Notes: generated from the sequence alone by a model not told the origin. Counted from the stretch's first letter, positions 35,070 to 44,941 are shown. The stretch: 61,466 nucleotides of DNA from Streptosporangiaceae bacterium (GCA_025934375.1 JAICYD010000027.1:1-61466); one strand, 5' to 3'. Numbers and translations are program-made.

Positions 35070-37631
35070 CTACGGGAGGCGGCGGCCCCGGTCCTGGGCC
35101 GGCCGCGCGCGCGGAATCCGGTCCCGCAGCCACAAGGTGAGCTGGACCCGCGAAGATATGCCGAGCTTGGCGAAGATGTGGTCGACGTGCGCGTCGACCG
35201 TGCGCTTGGAGACGGCCGTGCACCGGGCGATCTCCTTGTTCGTCAGGCCGTTGGCGACCAGCTGGGCGATCTGGACCTCCCGGCCGGTGAGCGGGCCGGT
35301 CGCCGGGAGGGCGGCGCTGGACGCCGCCGCCGCGCTCCGCCGCCGGGCGCCGGGCGAGGCAGCGGGCGAGGCAGCCGGCGGGACGGCAGGTGCGGGGGGT
35401 GCTTCAGCTGGCGGGACGGAGGCGGCGGGGGAGGCGCAGGACGCGCCCGATGGTGGTGCGGTGGCGCTGCCCGGCATCAGCTCGGGGCGGGGCTGGCTGG
35501 CGGAGCCGAGCGCGAGCGCGATGACCTCATCCAGCGGCTGCCCCGCGCCGGCCTCCCGCAGCTGCGCGTACCTGGCCTCGCCGAGGCTGTCGATCGCGGC
35601 CTGGGCGGTCCTGCGATGCAGCTCCTCCAGCAGGGGGACGCCCGTGTAGTGGTAGCCGGCGTGCTCCCAGAGCGTGGGAGCGGCGCCCAGCAGCACCGCG
35701 GCCCGCTCGTAGCGGCCCTGGACACCGGCCAGGAACCCGAGCACCCGAAGGCCATGGGCGATGCCCACGGCGTCGCCGAGCTGGAACTTCATCGCCAGGG
35801 CCTTGCTCGCGGACTCGGTCGCGGCCTCATAGTCGCCCATGCGGAACCTGGCCACGGCCAGTTGCCCGAGCAGGTAGCTGGTCGCCCACAGCTCGTCGGC
35901 GGGCAAGCGGCGCAGCCCCCGGGTGGCTATGTCAATGCAGGCCTGAGGGTCGGTGGCCAGGTACGCCAGGCTCGACTGGATGTCCACCTGAGCCAGTCCA
36001 AGCAGGTCTGCGGCCTGCTCAATGACCGGGATCGCGAGGCTCGCGGTAACGGTGGAGGCGGCGAGGTCCCCCGTCCAGCACTGGACCCGGTGCAGCGCGA
36101 CGTAGCCGCGCGCGCGGGCAGCGAGGTCCCCGGCCTGGGTGGCCAGCGCGATGCTGGCCTCCGCGTCGGCCCGGGCGGCCGGCAGGTCACCCGCCATGGC
36201 CGTCAGGAACGCCCGCGCGGCCAGCGCCCGGGCCCGCTGGGCGCCCGGCCCGGGGTAGCGGTCCACGATCCGGTTCAGCCAGGCCCGGCCCTCCCGGAGC
36301 TGCCCGCTGATCACCCAGTACATGAACAGCGCGCAGCCGAGCCGGGCGGCTGACTGGTCGGCGGCCGGGAGCGTCAGCGAATGCTCTAGGGCGGCGTGAA
36401 GGTTGGCGTGCTCGCGGCGCAGCGACTGGTACTGGCGCAGCTGGTCATCCATGAGGTGGCTGGCGAACTGCTCAGCGGCCCGTGTCCAGTGGCGGAGGTA
36501 ACGCGCCCGGACGGCGGCCCCGCCGTCCGCCGTGCCGGCGAGGAGGTCGGCGCCGGCCTGGCGCAGCGCGCCGGCGAGCCGGTACCGGCTGGGCCCGGCC
36601 GGCGCCTCGCGCAGCAGCACCGACTTGTCGATCAGCCCGACGACGGCCTGCGTGACCTGGTCGGCCGGCAGCCCCTCATCCGCGCACACGGCCTCGGCGG
36701 CCGCCAGGTCGAAGCCCCCGGCGAAGACCGACAGTCGCGCCCAGGTCGTGCGCTCCGCCCGGCTGCACAGGTCCAGGCTCCACTCGATCGATCGCGGCAG
36801 GCTCTGGTGGCGTGTCACCACAGTGCGCCTGACCCCCGTCAGCACGCGGGACTGGCCGTCGTGCGCGCGGGCCATCCGGCTCATCTCCGGCAGCGGGAGG
36901 GCGCGCAGCCGCAGCGCGGCCAGCTCGATCGCCAGCGGGATGCCGTCTAGCCGCTGGCACAGCGCGATCACGTCCGGGATCAGCTCATCGGTCATCGTGA
37001 AGTCGGCGACGACGCTCGCGGCCCGCTGGCTGAAGAGCTCGACCGCGCTGCCAGCGGTTTCCCGGGCGCCGCGATCGGGGACCGGGAGCGGCGGCAGCGG
37101 CAGGATGTGCTCGCCGGGCACGTCCAGCGGCTGCCGGCTGGTGGCTAGCACCGTCACGCCCGCGGTGCCGCGCAGCAGGGTCGCGGTGAGCTGGGCGCAG
37201 GCGTCGATAAGGTGCTCGCACGTGTCCAGGACGAGCAGTAGCCTGCGGTCACGCAGGCGCGCGAGGACGGTGGCGAGGTCGCCGCCCGCGTCGGTGCCGC
37301 CCGCGTCAAGGTCCAGGGCTTCGGCGACGGCGACGGCCAGCGACGGCGCGGTGGTTACCGTGGCCAGGTCGGCGAAGTACGTCCCGCCGGGGTACCAGCG
37401 CCCGGCTCGCGCGGCCGCGCGCAGCGCCAGCCGCGTCTTGCCGACCCCGCCAAGGCCGGTGACGGTGACCAGCCGGGGACGATCGTGGCCGGCCCGGTCC
37501 TTGCCGGTCGCGGGAAAGGAGTTGCCGTGCAGTAGCTCGGCGAGCTGAGCGAGCTCGCCTTCCCGGCCGACGAAGCCCGTTACCTCCGCGGGCAGCAGGC
37601 CGCGGCGTCGCTTCGCCTGGACGAGGGTCAT
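35070..37631 (-). CDS. Large ATP-binding LuxR-family regulator (paralogue 1)
   Basis: The start at 37631 (MTLVQAKRRRGLL), with GAGGA about 7 nt upstream, gives 853 residues. An N-terminal NB-ARC/STAND ATPase (TGFVGREGELAQL, P-loop VTGLGGVGKTRLALRA about 60-75, LLLVLDTCEHLID Walker B) is followed by helical TPR-like repeats. A Pro/Ala/Ser-rich linker leads to the C-terminal LuxR HTH (LTGREVQIAQLVANGLTNKE, ISSRVQLTLWL). Such regulators switch on ATP and ligand binding. It is similar throughout to the next gene upstream on the strand, so they are tandem paralogues. Confidence 0.9.
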   Translation of the reverse strand: MTLVQAKRRRGLLPAEVTGFVGREGELAQLAELLHGNSFPATGKDRAGHDRPRLVTVTGLGGVGKTRLALRAAARAGRWYPGGTYFADLATVTTAPSLAVAVAEALDLDAGGTDAGGDLATVLARLRDRRLLLVLDTCEHLIDACAQLTATLLRGTAGVTVLATSRQPLDVPGEHILPLPPLPVPDRGARETAGSAVELFSQRAASVVADFTMTDELIPDVIALCQRLDGIPLAIELAALRLRALPLPEMSRMARAHDGQSRVLTGVRRTVVTRHQSLPRSIEWSLDLCSRAERTTWARLSVFAGGFDLAAAEAVCADEGLPADQVTQAVVGLIDKSVLLREAPAGPSRYRLAGALRQAGADLLAGTADGGAAVRARYLRHWTRAAEQFASHLMDDQLRQYQSLRREHANLHAALEHSLTLPAADQSAARLGCALFMYWVISGQLREGRAWLNRIVDRYPGPGAQRARALAARAFLTAMAGDLPAARADAEASIALATQAGDLAARARGYVALHRVQCWTGDLAASTVTASLAIPVIEQAADLLGLAQVDIQSSLAYLATDPQACIDIATRGLRRLPADELWATSYLLGQLAVARFRMGDYEAATESASKALAMKFQLGDAVGIAHGLRVLGFLAGVQGRYERAAVLLGAAPTLWEHAGYHYTGVPLLEELHRRTAQAAIDSLGEARYAQLREAGAGQPLDEVIALALGSASQPRPELMPGSATAPPSGASCASPAASVPPAEAPPAPAVPPAASPAASPGARRRSAAAASSAALPATGPLTGREVQIAQLVANGLTNKEIARCTAVSKRTVDAHVDHIFAKLGISSRVQLTLWLRDRIPRARPAQDRGRRLP

Positions 37632-37690
37632 GGGATCCTCACGTCGTCGGGGACTCACGTCAGGTTACTACGGCGCCTGCCCGCCGTCAG

Positions 37691-40108
37691 CTAGGCACCG
37701 TTTGCCGGGGCTGCCTGCCCAGTCGCCGGGACCTGGTCGGCGTGCTGATCGCGCAGCCACACGGTGAGCTGGACGCGCGAGGATATGCCGAGCTTGGCGA
37801 AGATGTGCTCGACGTGCGCGTCAACCGTCCGCTTGGAGATGAACAGCCTGCTGCCGATCTCCCGGTTCGACATCCCGTTGGCGACGAGGGCGGCGATCTC
37901 CCGTTCCCGGTTCGTCAGCCCGCCGCCCTCGGGCAACGCCCCGGGGCTCGCGTCCGCGCCGGCGTCCTGCCCGCGCGGGGCGTCTGCGTTGGCGATCGCG
38001 TTCTCGACGACCACGTCCAGCGGCCGCTGCGCTCCCGCGGCGGCTAGCGCCGCGTAGCGCCGGTCACCCAGCGCGCGACGGGCCGCCCGTTCAGCCTCCT
38101 GGTGGAATCCCTCCAGGACGCTGGTGTTGCTGAGCCTGTTCCCGGCCCGCGCCCACAGCGGCTCGGCCGCGCCGAGCAGCCACGCTGCCCGCTCATGCCT
38201 GCCGTCGGCGGCGGCGAGCCAGCCGAACAGCTCCAGCGCGTACGCGATGCCGATCACGTCGCCGAGCGCGTGCTTGGCGCGCAGGGCGTTGCCGGCCGAC
38301 TCGGCGCACTCGGCCTGCTTGCCACGCTGCTGGAACAACGCGAGGCCCGCGATGAGGTGCAGGTAGCTGGAAAGCCACTGCTCGGTACTGCGCTCGCCGA
38401 GCATCCGCAGCCCGTCGGCGGACCGCTTGAGCGCGCGGTCGAGCTCGCCGGCCAGCAAGTCCATGTGGGCAAGCTGCGGCTGGATGGCGGTCAGCACGAT
38501 CCGGCAGCCCAGCTCTTCCAGCCTGCGTACCGCCTCCTCGCCCGCCGCCAGTGCCGCGGCGTGCTGACCGTCGAGCGCGAGCGCGAAGTTCAGGTACATG
38601 TAGCCGCAGGCGACGGTGAGGTCATCGCCTTGCTCGCTGGCGAGCCGAAGGCTCTCCCTGATGTCGGCCAGCGCGGACGCGGTCCTTCCCTCGAACGTGG
38701 CCAGCCTTCCGCGGATGGCCAGCGCCCACGCACGGTAAGGGGATGCGCCGCCGTGGGCGGCGACCTTGCCCAGCCAGTAGCTGCCCTCCCGCAGCCGCCC
38801 CGAGATCTGCCAGTAGGTATGCAGCCCCGTCGCGAGCTCGGCGGCGTCCGCGGCATCCCGCCGTCGGTGGCCTGGCCGCCCTCCGAGCGCGGTCTCCAGC
38901 GCCGCCCGGATGTTGGGGTACTCGGCATCCAGCTCGCGGAACCTGGCCATCTGGTCGTCATCCAGGAAGTGCTTGTCAAAACGGCGGGCCATCCGCAGGT
39001 AACGGGCGATGAGCCTGCCACGGACCGCGGCCTCCTCGCCCGTGCCCTCCAGCAACTCAGCGCCGAACTCACGCAGGGTGTCGAGCATCCGGTACCGGCT
39101 GCCGTCGCGGTCATCGCGCAGCACTACCGACTTGTCAACGAGCCCCACGAGGGCATCCAGGGTCTGCTCGCGCGGTATGGCCGGGTCCGGGCACACCGCG
39201 CAGACCGCGGCGAGGTCGAAGGCGCCGGCGAAGACCGACAGCCGGGCCCAGAGATCTTGCTCCGCGGGGGAGCACCGGTCGTAGCTCCACTGGGTCGCGG
39301 TGCGCAGCGTCTGGTGGCGCGGCACGCCACCGCGCCGGCCGCTGGTCAGGATCTGGAACCGGTTATCAAGCCGGCGGGTCAGCTCGGGCAGCGGCAGCGC
39401 GCGCAGGCGAACGGCGGCCAGCTCGATCGCCAGCGGGACGCCGTCCAGCCGCTGGCACAAGCGGATCACGTCGGCCCGGTTGGCGGCGGTGACCCGGAAG
39501 CCGGGCACGGCGGCCGCCGCGCGCTCCGCGAACAGCTCGATCGCATCCCCGCTCGGGCCGGGCAGAGCGGTCGCCTCGCCGCTGTCCGGCACGGGGAGCG
39601 GGGCGACCAGGTAAGACTGCTCTCCGTCGACGTCCAGCGGCTGGCGGCTCGTGGCCAGCACGGTCACCCCGGGCGCCTCGCTCATCACCCGCTCGGCGAA
39701 CGCCGCGCAGGCGTCGATGAGGTGCTCGCACGTTTCCAGGATCAGCAGCAGGCGCCGGTCGCGCAGGTACCCGAAGACCGCCTCCGCGTGAGGACCGCCC
39801 TCCTCCTCGGGCAGCCTGAGGGCGCCCGCCACGGCGCCTGGCAGCAGCGCCGGGTTATCAAGCACGGATAGCTCCACCAGGCACGTGCCGTCGCTGAAGG
39901 CGCCCGCGACCTGGCGTGCCGCGCGAAGCGCGACCCGGGTCTTGCCCACTCCGCCCGGGCCGACGACCGTGACCAGCCGGGAGCTGTCCAGCAGCGCCAC
40001 CACGGCGGCGAGCTCAGCCTTGCGGCCGATGAAGCCCGTCACCTCGGCGGGCAGCCGACTACGCTGTCGCTGGCCGCTGAGGTCCCGCAGAGGGGCGGCG
40101 GGTGCCAT
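37691..40108 (-). CDS. Large ATP-binding LuxR-family regulator (paralogue 2)
   Basis: The 805-residue protein starts at ATG 40108 with GAGGT about 6 nt upstream. It has the same layout: TGFIGRKAELAAVVALL, P-loop VVGPGGVGKTRVALRA, LLLILETCEHLIDAC, a helical repeat middle and a C-terminal LuxR HTH (LTNREREIAALVANGMSNRE, ISSRVQLTVWLRDQ). It differs from paralogue 1 in lacking the Ala/Pro-rich linker. The 59-bp gap to the next gene suggests separate or shared transcription. Targets are unknown. Confidence 0.9.
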   Translation of the reverse strand: MAPAAPLRDLSGQRQRSRLPAEVTGFIGRKAELAAVVALLDSSRLVTVVGPGGVGKTRVALRAARQVAGAFSDGTCLVELSVLDNPALLPGAVAGALRLPEEEGGPHAEAVFGYLRDRRLLLILETCEHLIDACAAFAERVMSEAPGVTVLATSRQPLDVDGEQSYLVAPLPVPDSGEATALPGPSGDAIELFAERAAAAVPGFRVTAANRADVIRLCQRLDGVPLAIELAAVRLRALPLPELTRRLDNRFQILTSGRRGGVPRHQTLRTATQWSYDRCSPAEQDLWARLSVFAGAFDLAAVCAVCPDPAIPREQTLDALVGLVDKSVVLRDDRDGSRYRMLDTLREFGAELLEGTGEEAAVRGRLIARYLRMARRFDKHFLDDDQMARFRELDAEYPNIRAALETALGGRPGHRRRDAADAAELATGLHTYWQISGRLREGSYWLGKVAAHGGASPYRAWALAIRGRLATFEGRTASALADIRESLRLASEQGDDLTVACGYMYLNFALALDGQHAAALAAGEEAVRRLEELGCRIVLTAIQPQLAHMDLLAGELDRALKRSADGLRMLGERSTEQWLSSYLHLIAGLALFQQRGKQAECAESAGNALRAKHALGDVIGIAYALELFGWLAAADGRHERAAWLLGAAEPLWARAGNRLSNTSVLEGFHQEAERAARRALGDRRYAALAAAGAQRPLDVVVENAIANADAPRGQDAGADASPGALPEGGGLTNREREIAALVANGMSNREIGSRLFISKRTVDAHVEHIFAKLGISSRVQLTVWLRDQHADQVPATGQAAPANGA

Positions 40109-40172
40109 AGTTACCTCGCGTGGCTTGGGGGTTCCGCAACGATACCATTTTGCCCCCTCCGGGTCCCGGAGA

Positions 40173-40187
40173 CGAGTCCCGGACTCG
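40173..40187. terminator. Short hairpin downstream of sqdB
   Basis: CGAGTC-ccg-GACTCG, a 6-bp perfect stem, lies between the sqdB stop and the LuxR-2 start in a G/C-rich stretch. Possible weak terminator for sqdB. Confidence 0.4.
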
Positions 40188-40207
40188 GGGGCCCCGGGCC
40201 GGCCGCC

Positions 40208-41416
40208 TCAGGCTTCCGGCAGCTCGGTCATGAGGTCGCCGGAGGTCTCCATGCCCGCCCGCCAGACCGACCGGGACACGATCTTGGTCAGGTCGGCGCG
40301 CCGCATGTAACGGGTCGCGATGTCGGTGCACTCGGCGAGCAGGCCCTGCGAGAGCGTGGTGGGGTCGAGGCCAAGCGCGAGGAACTGATCGTTCCGGACG
40401 ATGAGCTCGTTCTCCTCCGCCTCCCGGCGCGGGTTCGGCAGGTAGGCGACGTCCGCGCCGGTGGTGTCGGAGATCAGCTTGGCGAGGTCGATCACCCGGT
40501 GGGTCTCGGTCATCTGGTTGAGCACCATCGGCTTGTCGCCCGCCGCGGGCGGGTTCTTCAGCGCGATCTCCACGCACCGCACGGTGTCCTTGATGTGGAT
40601 GAACGCGCGGGTCTGGCCGCCGGTGCCGTGCACCGTCAGCGGGTGGCCGATGGCGGCCTGCATGAGGAACCGGTTCAAGACGGTCCCGTAGTCACCGTCG
40701 TAGTCGAACCGGTTGATGAGCCGCTCATCACGCGCGGTCTGGTCGGTCTGGGTGCCCCACACGATGCCCTGGTGCAGGTCGGTGATCCGCAGCCCGTCGT
40801 TCTTGGCGTAGAACGCGAACAGCAGCTGGTCCAGGGTCTTCGTCATGTGGTACACCGAGCCGGGGTTGGCCGGGTGCAGGATCTCGCGCTCCAGGTCGCC
40901 GTCCGGCGTGGGCACCTTCACGGTCAGGTAGCCCTCCGGGATCGGCGCCGACCCCGACCATCCGTACCCGTAGACGCCCATGGTGCCCAGGTGCGCGATC
41001 GCCGCGTCAACCCGGGTCTCGACCAGCGCGGTGAGCAGGTTGTGCGTGGCCCGGACGTTGTTGTCCACCGTGTAGCGCTTGGTCGCCGCCGAGCGCATGG
41101 AATACGGCGCGGCCCGCTGCTCGGCGAAGTGCACGATCGCGTCCGGGCGCAGTTCCAGCAGCAGCGCGACGAGCCGATCGTACTCGGTGGCCAGGTCGAG
41201 GTTGACGAACCCGATCGTCCGCCCGCTGACCTCACGCCAGGTGTGGAGCCGCTCGCCAATCGTCCGGATCGGGGTGAGCGACTCGACCTCAAGCTCGATG
41301 TCGATCTTCCGCCGGCTGAGGTTATCGCAGATCGTGACATCATGACCACGGTCGGACAGGTACAGTGACGTGGGCCACCCGCAGAAACCATCACCGCCGA
41401 GCACGAGTACGCGCAT
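40208..41416 (-). CDS. sqdB: UDP-sulfoquinovose synthase-like epimerase
   Basis: The 402-residue extended SDR matches SqdB closely: VLVLGGDGFCGWPTSLYLS, CDNLSRRKIDIELEVESLTP, VHFAEQRAAPYSM, HLGTMGVYGYG and catalytic SVYHMTKTLDQ (Tyr-x3-Lys). SqdB makes UDP-sulfoquinovose from UDP-glucose and sulfite, the head group of the sulfolipid SQDG and of some S-layer or polymer sugars. No SqdX/SqdD glycosyltransferase is in the window. In a non-phototroph the product may serve a sulfolipid or a sulfonated glycan. Confidence 0.9.
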   Translation of the reverse strand: MRVLVLGGDGFCGWPTSLYLSDRGHDVTICDNLSRRKIDIELEVESLTPIRTIGERLHTWREVSGRTIGFVNLDLATEYDRLVALLLELRPDAIVHFAEQRAAPYSMRSAATKRYTVDNNVRATHNLLTALVETRVDAAIAHLGTMGVYGYGWSGSAPIPEGYLTVKVPTPDGDLEREILHPANPGSVYHMTKTLDQLLFAFYAKNDGLRITDLHQGIVWGTQTDQTARDERLINRFDYDGDYGTVLNRFLMQAAIGHPLTVHGTGGQTRAFIHIKDTVRCVEIALKNPPAAGDKPMVLNQMTETHRVIDLAKLISDTTGADVAYLPNPRREAEENELIVRNDQFLALGLDPTTLSQGLLAECTDIATRYMRRADLTKIVSRSVWRAGMETSGDLMTELPEA

Positions 41417-41552
41417 TTTCGTGGACTCCAGTCACGTAGTTGTAACCAACGTGGCGCGACTCTACCGGTTCTTAGGAGATCGTCGCCATCACATCCGCAC
41501 CTTATAGGCACTCGGACAGGAGTCTAAGTCTGAGATACCTGCAACCCCGCTG

Positions 41553-41951
41553 TCAGATTCCTTGGCGTGCCCTGGGAGTCAGGACCTCGCCGACCGCCTC
41601 CACGAGCAGCGTCATCTCGTAGGCGACGAGGTCGGTGTCGCACTCAGGCGCGGCGAGGATGGCCAGGCTGGATCCGTCGCTGATCGCCTTGACCAGCAGC
41701 AGCCCCCCGTCCATCTCCACCAGCGCCTGGATGGCGTCGCCGCCCTCGAAGATCCGCGACGCGCCCTGCATCAAGCTGGTCAGCCCCGCGGTGATGGCCG
41801 CGAGTTGCCCGGCGTGCGAGGCCGGGATGCCATCCGACAGCGCCAGTGGCACCCCGTCCGCGGAGATCACTACCGCGTGCGCCACGTCGGCGACGCGCGT
41901 GGTGAAGTCGGTGACGAGCCAGTCCAGGTCTTGCCGGTCTGCGTAGTTCAA
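41553..41951 (-). CDS. Roadblock/LC7-domain protein (CvnB-type)
   Basis: The 132-residue protein starts with TTG at 41951, overlapping the histidine-kinase stop by 2 nt; no better start fits the family's usual N-terminus (DRQDLDWLVTDFTTRV). It has the single roadblock/LC7 fold: HAVVISADGVPLALSDGI, AAITAGLTSLM and a C-terminal amphipathic helix. In conservons, CvnB works with a sensor kinase, a DUF742 protein (CvnC) and a small GTPase (CvnD). The last two are absent here. Confidence 0.9.
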   Translation of the reverse strand: MNYADRQDLDWLVTDFTTRVADVAHAVVISADGVPLALSDGIPASHAGQLAAITAGLTSLMQGASRIFEGGDAIQALVEMDGGLLLVKAISDGSSLAILAAPECDTDLVAYEMTLLVEAVGEVLTPRARQGI

Positions 41952-44941
41952 CGCCCTGATCCCTCTCCATCGCGCGGCAGGCGTGCCTCGGCGCGGCGGG
42001 ATCCGTGCTGGAATCCGCGCAGCCTGGTACGCGCAGTATCGGCCGACCGGCCATGCGGCCCCGGCCCGGCCAGCAGTCGCGGCCCGGTCGCGGTTGCCGT
42101 GTCGGCTTCCGCATCATATGCCTCATATGTCTCGTACGCCGCTCGGCCGCCTCCGCGGCCACCACCGCCATGGCCGCCACCGTTCGGCAAGCGGTTGGCC
42201 TGCGGGACCCGTACCGGAAGCCCCGCGGTGGTCGTCCCGCCGCCAAGGACGGGATCCGGCGCCTGCTGGAAGGGCTGCCACTCACCCTGCTGCGTATCCC
42301 TCGGCTGCCATCCGCCTGACTGCCCGCCGGGCTGCCGCCCCGCCAGCGGCAGTGCCCCGTACGACTGCGCCCCGTACGACTGCGCTCCCTCGGGCTGGCG
42401 GGGCAACGGGCCGGACGCCCGTGGCTGCCCGCCGGAGTTCTGGCCCGAGGCGGCCGACGGCTGCCGTGGCCGGAACCAGTTGGATGTCATCTGAGCGGAA
42501 CTCCCGTTTCGCTCGCTGCCGCTGGGCGTCCGCGCCGCGCCGTTGGTCATCGCGGCCTCTGGTGCCCCCGCGTACCCCGCTCCGACTTGCCTGGCGCGGG
42601 GCTGCCCGGCCCCGACCGGCCGCATCTCGGCCGACGCCGCTATGCGCGCCGTGGCGGCCACGGTCTCCAGCGGCTGCTGCTGCCCTCGCCCGGCGATCCG
42701 CCGGTACCGCTCTCCGTACCCGGTGGTCGTCGCCGCGGCGACGCTCTCCGGCAGCCACACCATGGCGGTCAGCCCGCGCGGAGACGACGGGCGCAGGCGG
42801 ACCCGTACCCCGTGCCGCGCGGCCAGGTGCGATACGGCGAACAGTCCCATGTGCCGCGACACCGACACGTCGACGACGGGGGGGTTCTCCAGTCGCCAGT
42901 TGAGCTGCTCCAGCCGCGCCTCGGTGATGCCGACGCCCGAGTCGGTGACCTCGATGAGGATCCCGCCGGTGACCACTTCCTGTCCCGTCACGTGCACCTC
43001 GGTGCTGCGCGGGGAGAACAGCGTGGCGTTCTCGATGATCTCGGCCAGCAGGTGGACCACGTCGGTGGCCGCTGCCCCGGACACCTCGATCCCCGACTGC
43101 ACGCTGAGCACCACGCGGCCGTACTGCTCGATCTCCGAGGAGGCCGCCCGGACGACGTCGCTGAGGAGCACTGGCTCGGTGCGCTTGCGCGCCCCCTCGT
43201 GACCGGCGAGGACGAGCAGGTTCTCGGAGTTGCGGCGCATCCGGGTGACCAGGTGGTCCATGGAGAACAGGTTGGACAGCCGCTCGGGGTCGTCCTCGTT
43301 GAGCTCTAGCGCGTCGATCATCCGAGACAGCCGCTCGATCAGCGACTGGCTGCGCCGGGACAGGCTCACGAACATGGCGTTCAGGCTGGCCCGCAGCACG
43401 GCCTCGTTGCCGGCCAGCCGCACCGCTTCCTGGTGGACCAGGTCGAACGCGCGGGCCACCTGGCCGACCTCGTCGCTGGACATCACGTTGATCGGCTCGA
43501 CTTCCAGGCTCTCGGTCGGGTCGGCCTTCTCGCTCAGCTCGCGGACCCGCTCGGGCAGGGTCACCGAGGCGACGTCGAGGGCGCCGATCCGCAGCCGCCG
43601 CAGCGGCAGCACCACCGAGCGCGCTACCAGCAGGGCCGCGAGCAGCACCAGCAGCAGGGTGCCGGCGGTCAGCAGCCCGGTGATCCACGCCGTCCGCTCG
43701 GCGGCCTGCTGGTCGGCCACGCTCCGGTCGACGATCCCCTGGGCCAGGTGCGATTCGACCGCTCCCAGTTGCGAGATCGCGAGGTTCGCGAAGTTGCTCC
43801 ACTGCGTGGGCGCGTCGGCGTACCCAAACTGGTGGCCAAGGTCGAGGTTCTGCTTCCCGGTGACGTAGTCCTCCATCGTGTGCACGGTGGCATTGGGCTG
43901 CAGGAAGGCGGTGCTCTGAAGCTCATTTTGCTGGCCGGGCGTCGCCGATCCCTGGAACGACCCCAGGAAGCCGGCCTCCTGCGTCACCGAGGTGGACAGC
44001 GCCTGGAAGGCCGGCCCCATGGCCTGCAGCGCCGCCGCGTTCATCTTGCCGCCGGGGCCCTCATACGCGCCCGGGTGCAGGGCGTAACTGGTGAGCGCCG
44101 CCCACAGGATCGCGCGCTGCTGCGACGCCTGGTCCTTGGCCCGGGAGAGCGCTCCCATCGACCGGACGTCCGTGGTGAGCACCGTGTCCGGGGAGTTCTG
44201 CCCGATCACGTCGTTGACCTGGAACAGCAGATTGATCACCAGCGAGTAGTCGCCGATCGGGAGGAGCTGGGCTCCGGCCGGGGCCGCGGTTCCCGTTGAC
44301 CCCGCTGTGCTCCGGGTTGCCGCGAGGGTGGCGATGACCTGCTGCTCAGCCGTGGCGACGGCGGTCTGGGTGGCCGCCGGGTAGGAGCCGTCAATGCCCG
44401 CGGCGAGCGCCGTGAACTGGCCCGCCGCCACGCCGGTGACCCCCCGGGAGCCGTCGCCGGCCGACCCGTACCACTGGGCCAGGTCCGCTGGCAGGGTTAC
44501 GCCGCTGCCGTCGTGCTTGGCGAGGGCCATGGCCGTCTGGGCCCGCTCGTTCTCCAGGGCCTGCGCCAGCGCGATTGACTGCTGCCCGAGTCGCGCGAGC
44601 TTCGTGGTCTGCGCGAACCGGTGGGCCTGGTTCACCGCGGAAGCCACTTGCAGCCCGCCGAAGATCAGCCCCATGAGGACCGCCAGCACGATGACGGCGA
44701 ACAATCGCCAGGCCACCGGCCAGTTCGCTAGGGCGATCGGCCTCGGTGCGCCGCGTGGCCAGTTGCCATTATGCGGCGCCGCGTGCGCGCCCGACGCGGT
44801 AATCGGGCGTCTCCTAGCCGTCTTGCCGGAGTTGCCCGGCCTGCCGTTACCAGCCTCCGGCAGCCTGGCCGCCGCCGGTTGTCCTTGGTGCCCCATCGCT
44901 TGGTCCTGCGGAGTTATGCGTTCCATGAGAACGCTGGCCAT
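41948..44941 (-). CDS. Nitrate-sensor-type histidine kinase (CvnA-type)
   Basis: The 997-residue protein has a charged N-terminus, a membrane segment (about 75-98), an extracytoplasmic nitrate/nitrite-sensor-like domain (about 100-420), a second membrane segment (WITGLLTAGTLLLVLLAALL), a HAMP region, and a dimerisation helix ending MDHLVTRMRRNSENLLVLAG. The HATPase domain (EIIENATLFSPRSTEV, VTDSGVGITEARLEQL) is followed by a 240-residue Pro/Gln/Ser-rich disordered tail that includes QSYGAQSYGA. CvnA-type kinases act with roadblock partners. ATG 44941 or 44926 could be the start. Confidence 0.88.
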   Translation of the reverse strand: MASVLMERITPQDQAMGHQGQPAAARLPEAGNGRPGNSGKTARRRPITASGAHAAPHNGNWPRGAPRPIALANWPVAWRLFAVIVLAVLMGLIFGGLQVASAVNQAHRFAQTTKLARLGQQSIALAQALENERAQTAMALAKHDGSGVTLPADLAQWYGSAGDGSRGVTGVAAGQFTALAAGIDGSYPAATQTAVATAEQQVIATLAATRSTAGSTGTAAPAGAQLLPIGDYSLVINLLFQVNDVIGQNSPDTVLTTDVRSMGALSRAKDQASQQRAILWAALTSYALHPGAYEGPGGKMNAAALQAMGPAFQALSTSVTQEAGFLGSFQGSATPGQQNELQSTAFLQPNATVHTMEDYVTGKQNLDLGHQFGYADAPTQWSNFANLAISQLGAVESHLAQGIVDRSVADQQAAERTAWITGLLTAGTLLLVLLAALLVARSVVLPLRRLRIGALDVASVTLPERVRELSEKADPTESLEVEPINVMSSDEVGQVARAFDLVHQEAVRLAGNEAVLRASLNAMFVSLSRRSQSLIERLSRMIDALELNEDDPERLSNLFSMDHLVTRMRRNSENLLVLAGHEGARKRTEPVLLSDVVRAASSEIEQYGRVVLSVQSGIEVSGAAATDVVHLLAEIIENATLFSPRSTEVHVTGQEVVTGGILIEVTDSGVGITEARLEQLNWRLENPPVVDVSVSRHMGLFAVSHLAARHGVRVRLRPSSPRGLTAMVWLPESVAAATTTGYGERYRRIAGRGQQQPLETVAATARIAASAEMRPVGAGQPRARQVGAGYAGAPEAAMTNGAARTPSGSERNGSSAQMTSNWFRPRQPSAASGQNSGGQPRASGPLPRQPEGAQSYGAQSYGALPLAGRQPGGQSGGWQPRDTQQGEWQPFQQAPDPVLGGGTTTAGLPVRVPQANRLPNGGGHGGGGRGGGRAAYETYEAYDAEADTATATGPRLLAGPGPHGRSADTARTRLRGFQHGSRRAEARLPRDGEGSGR

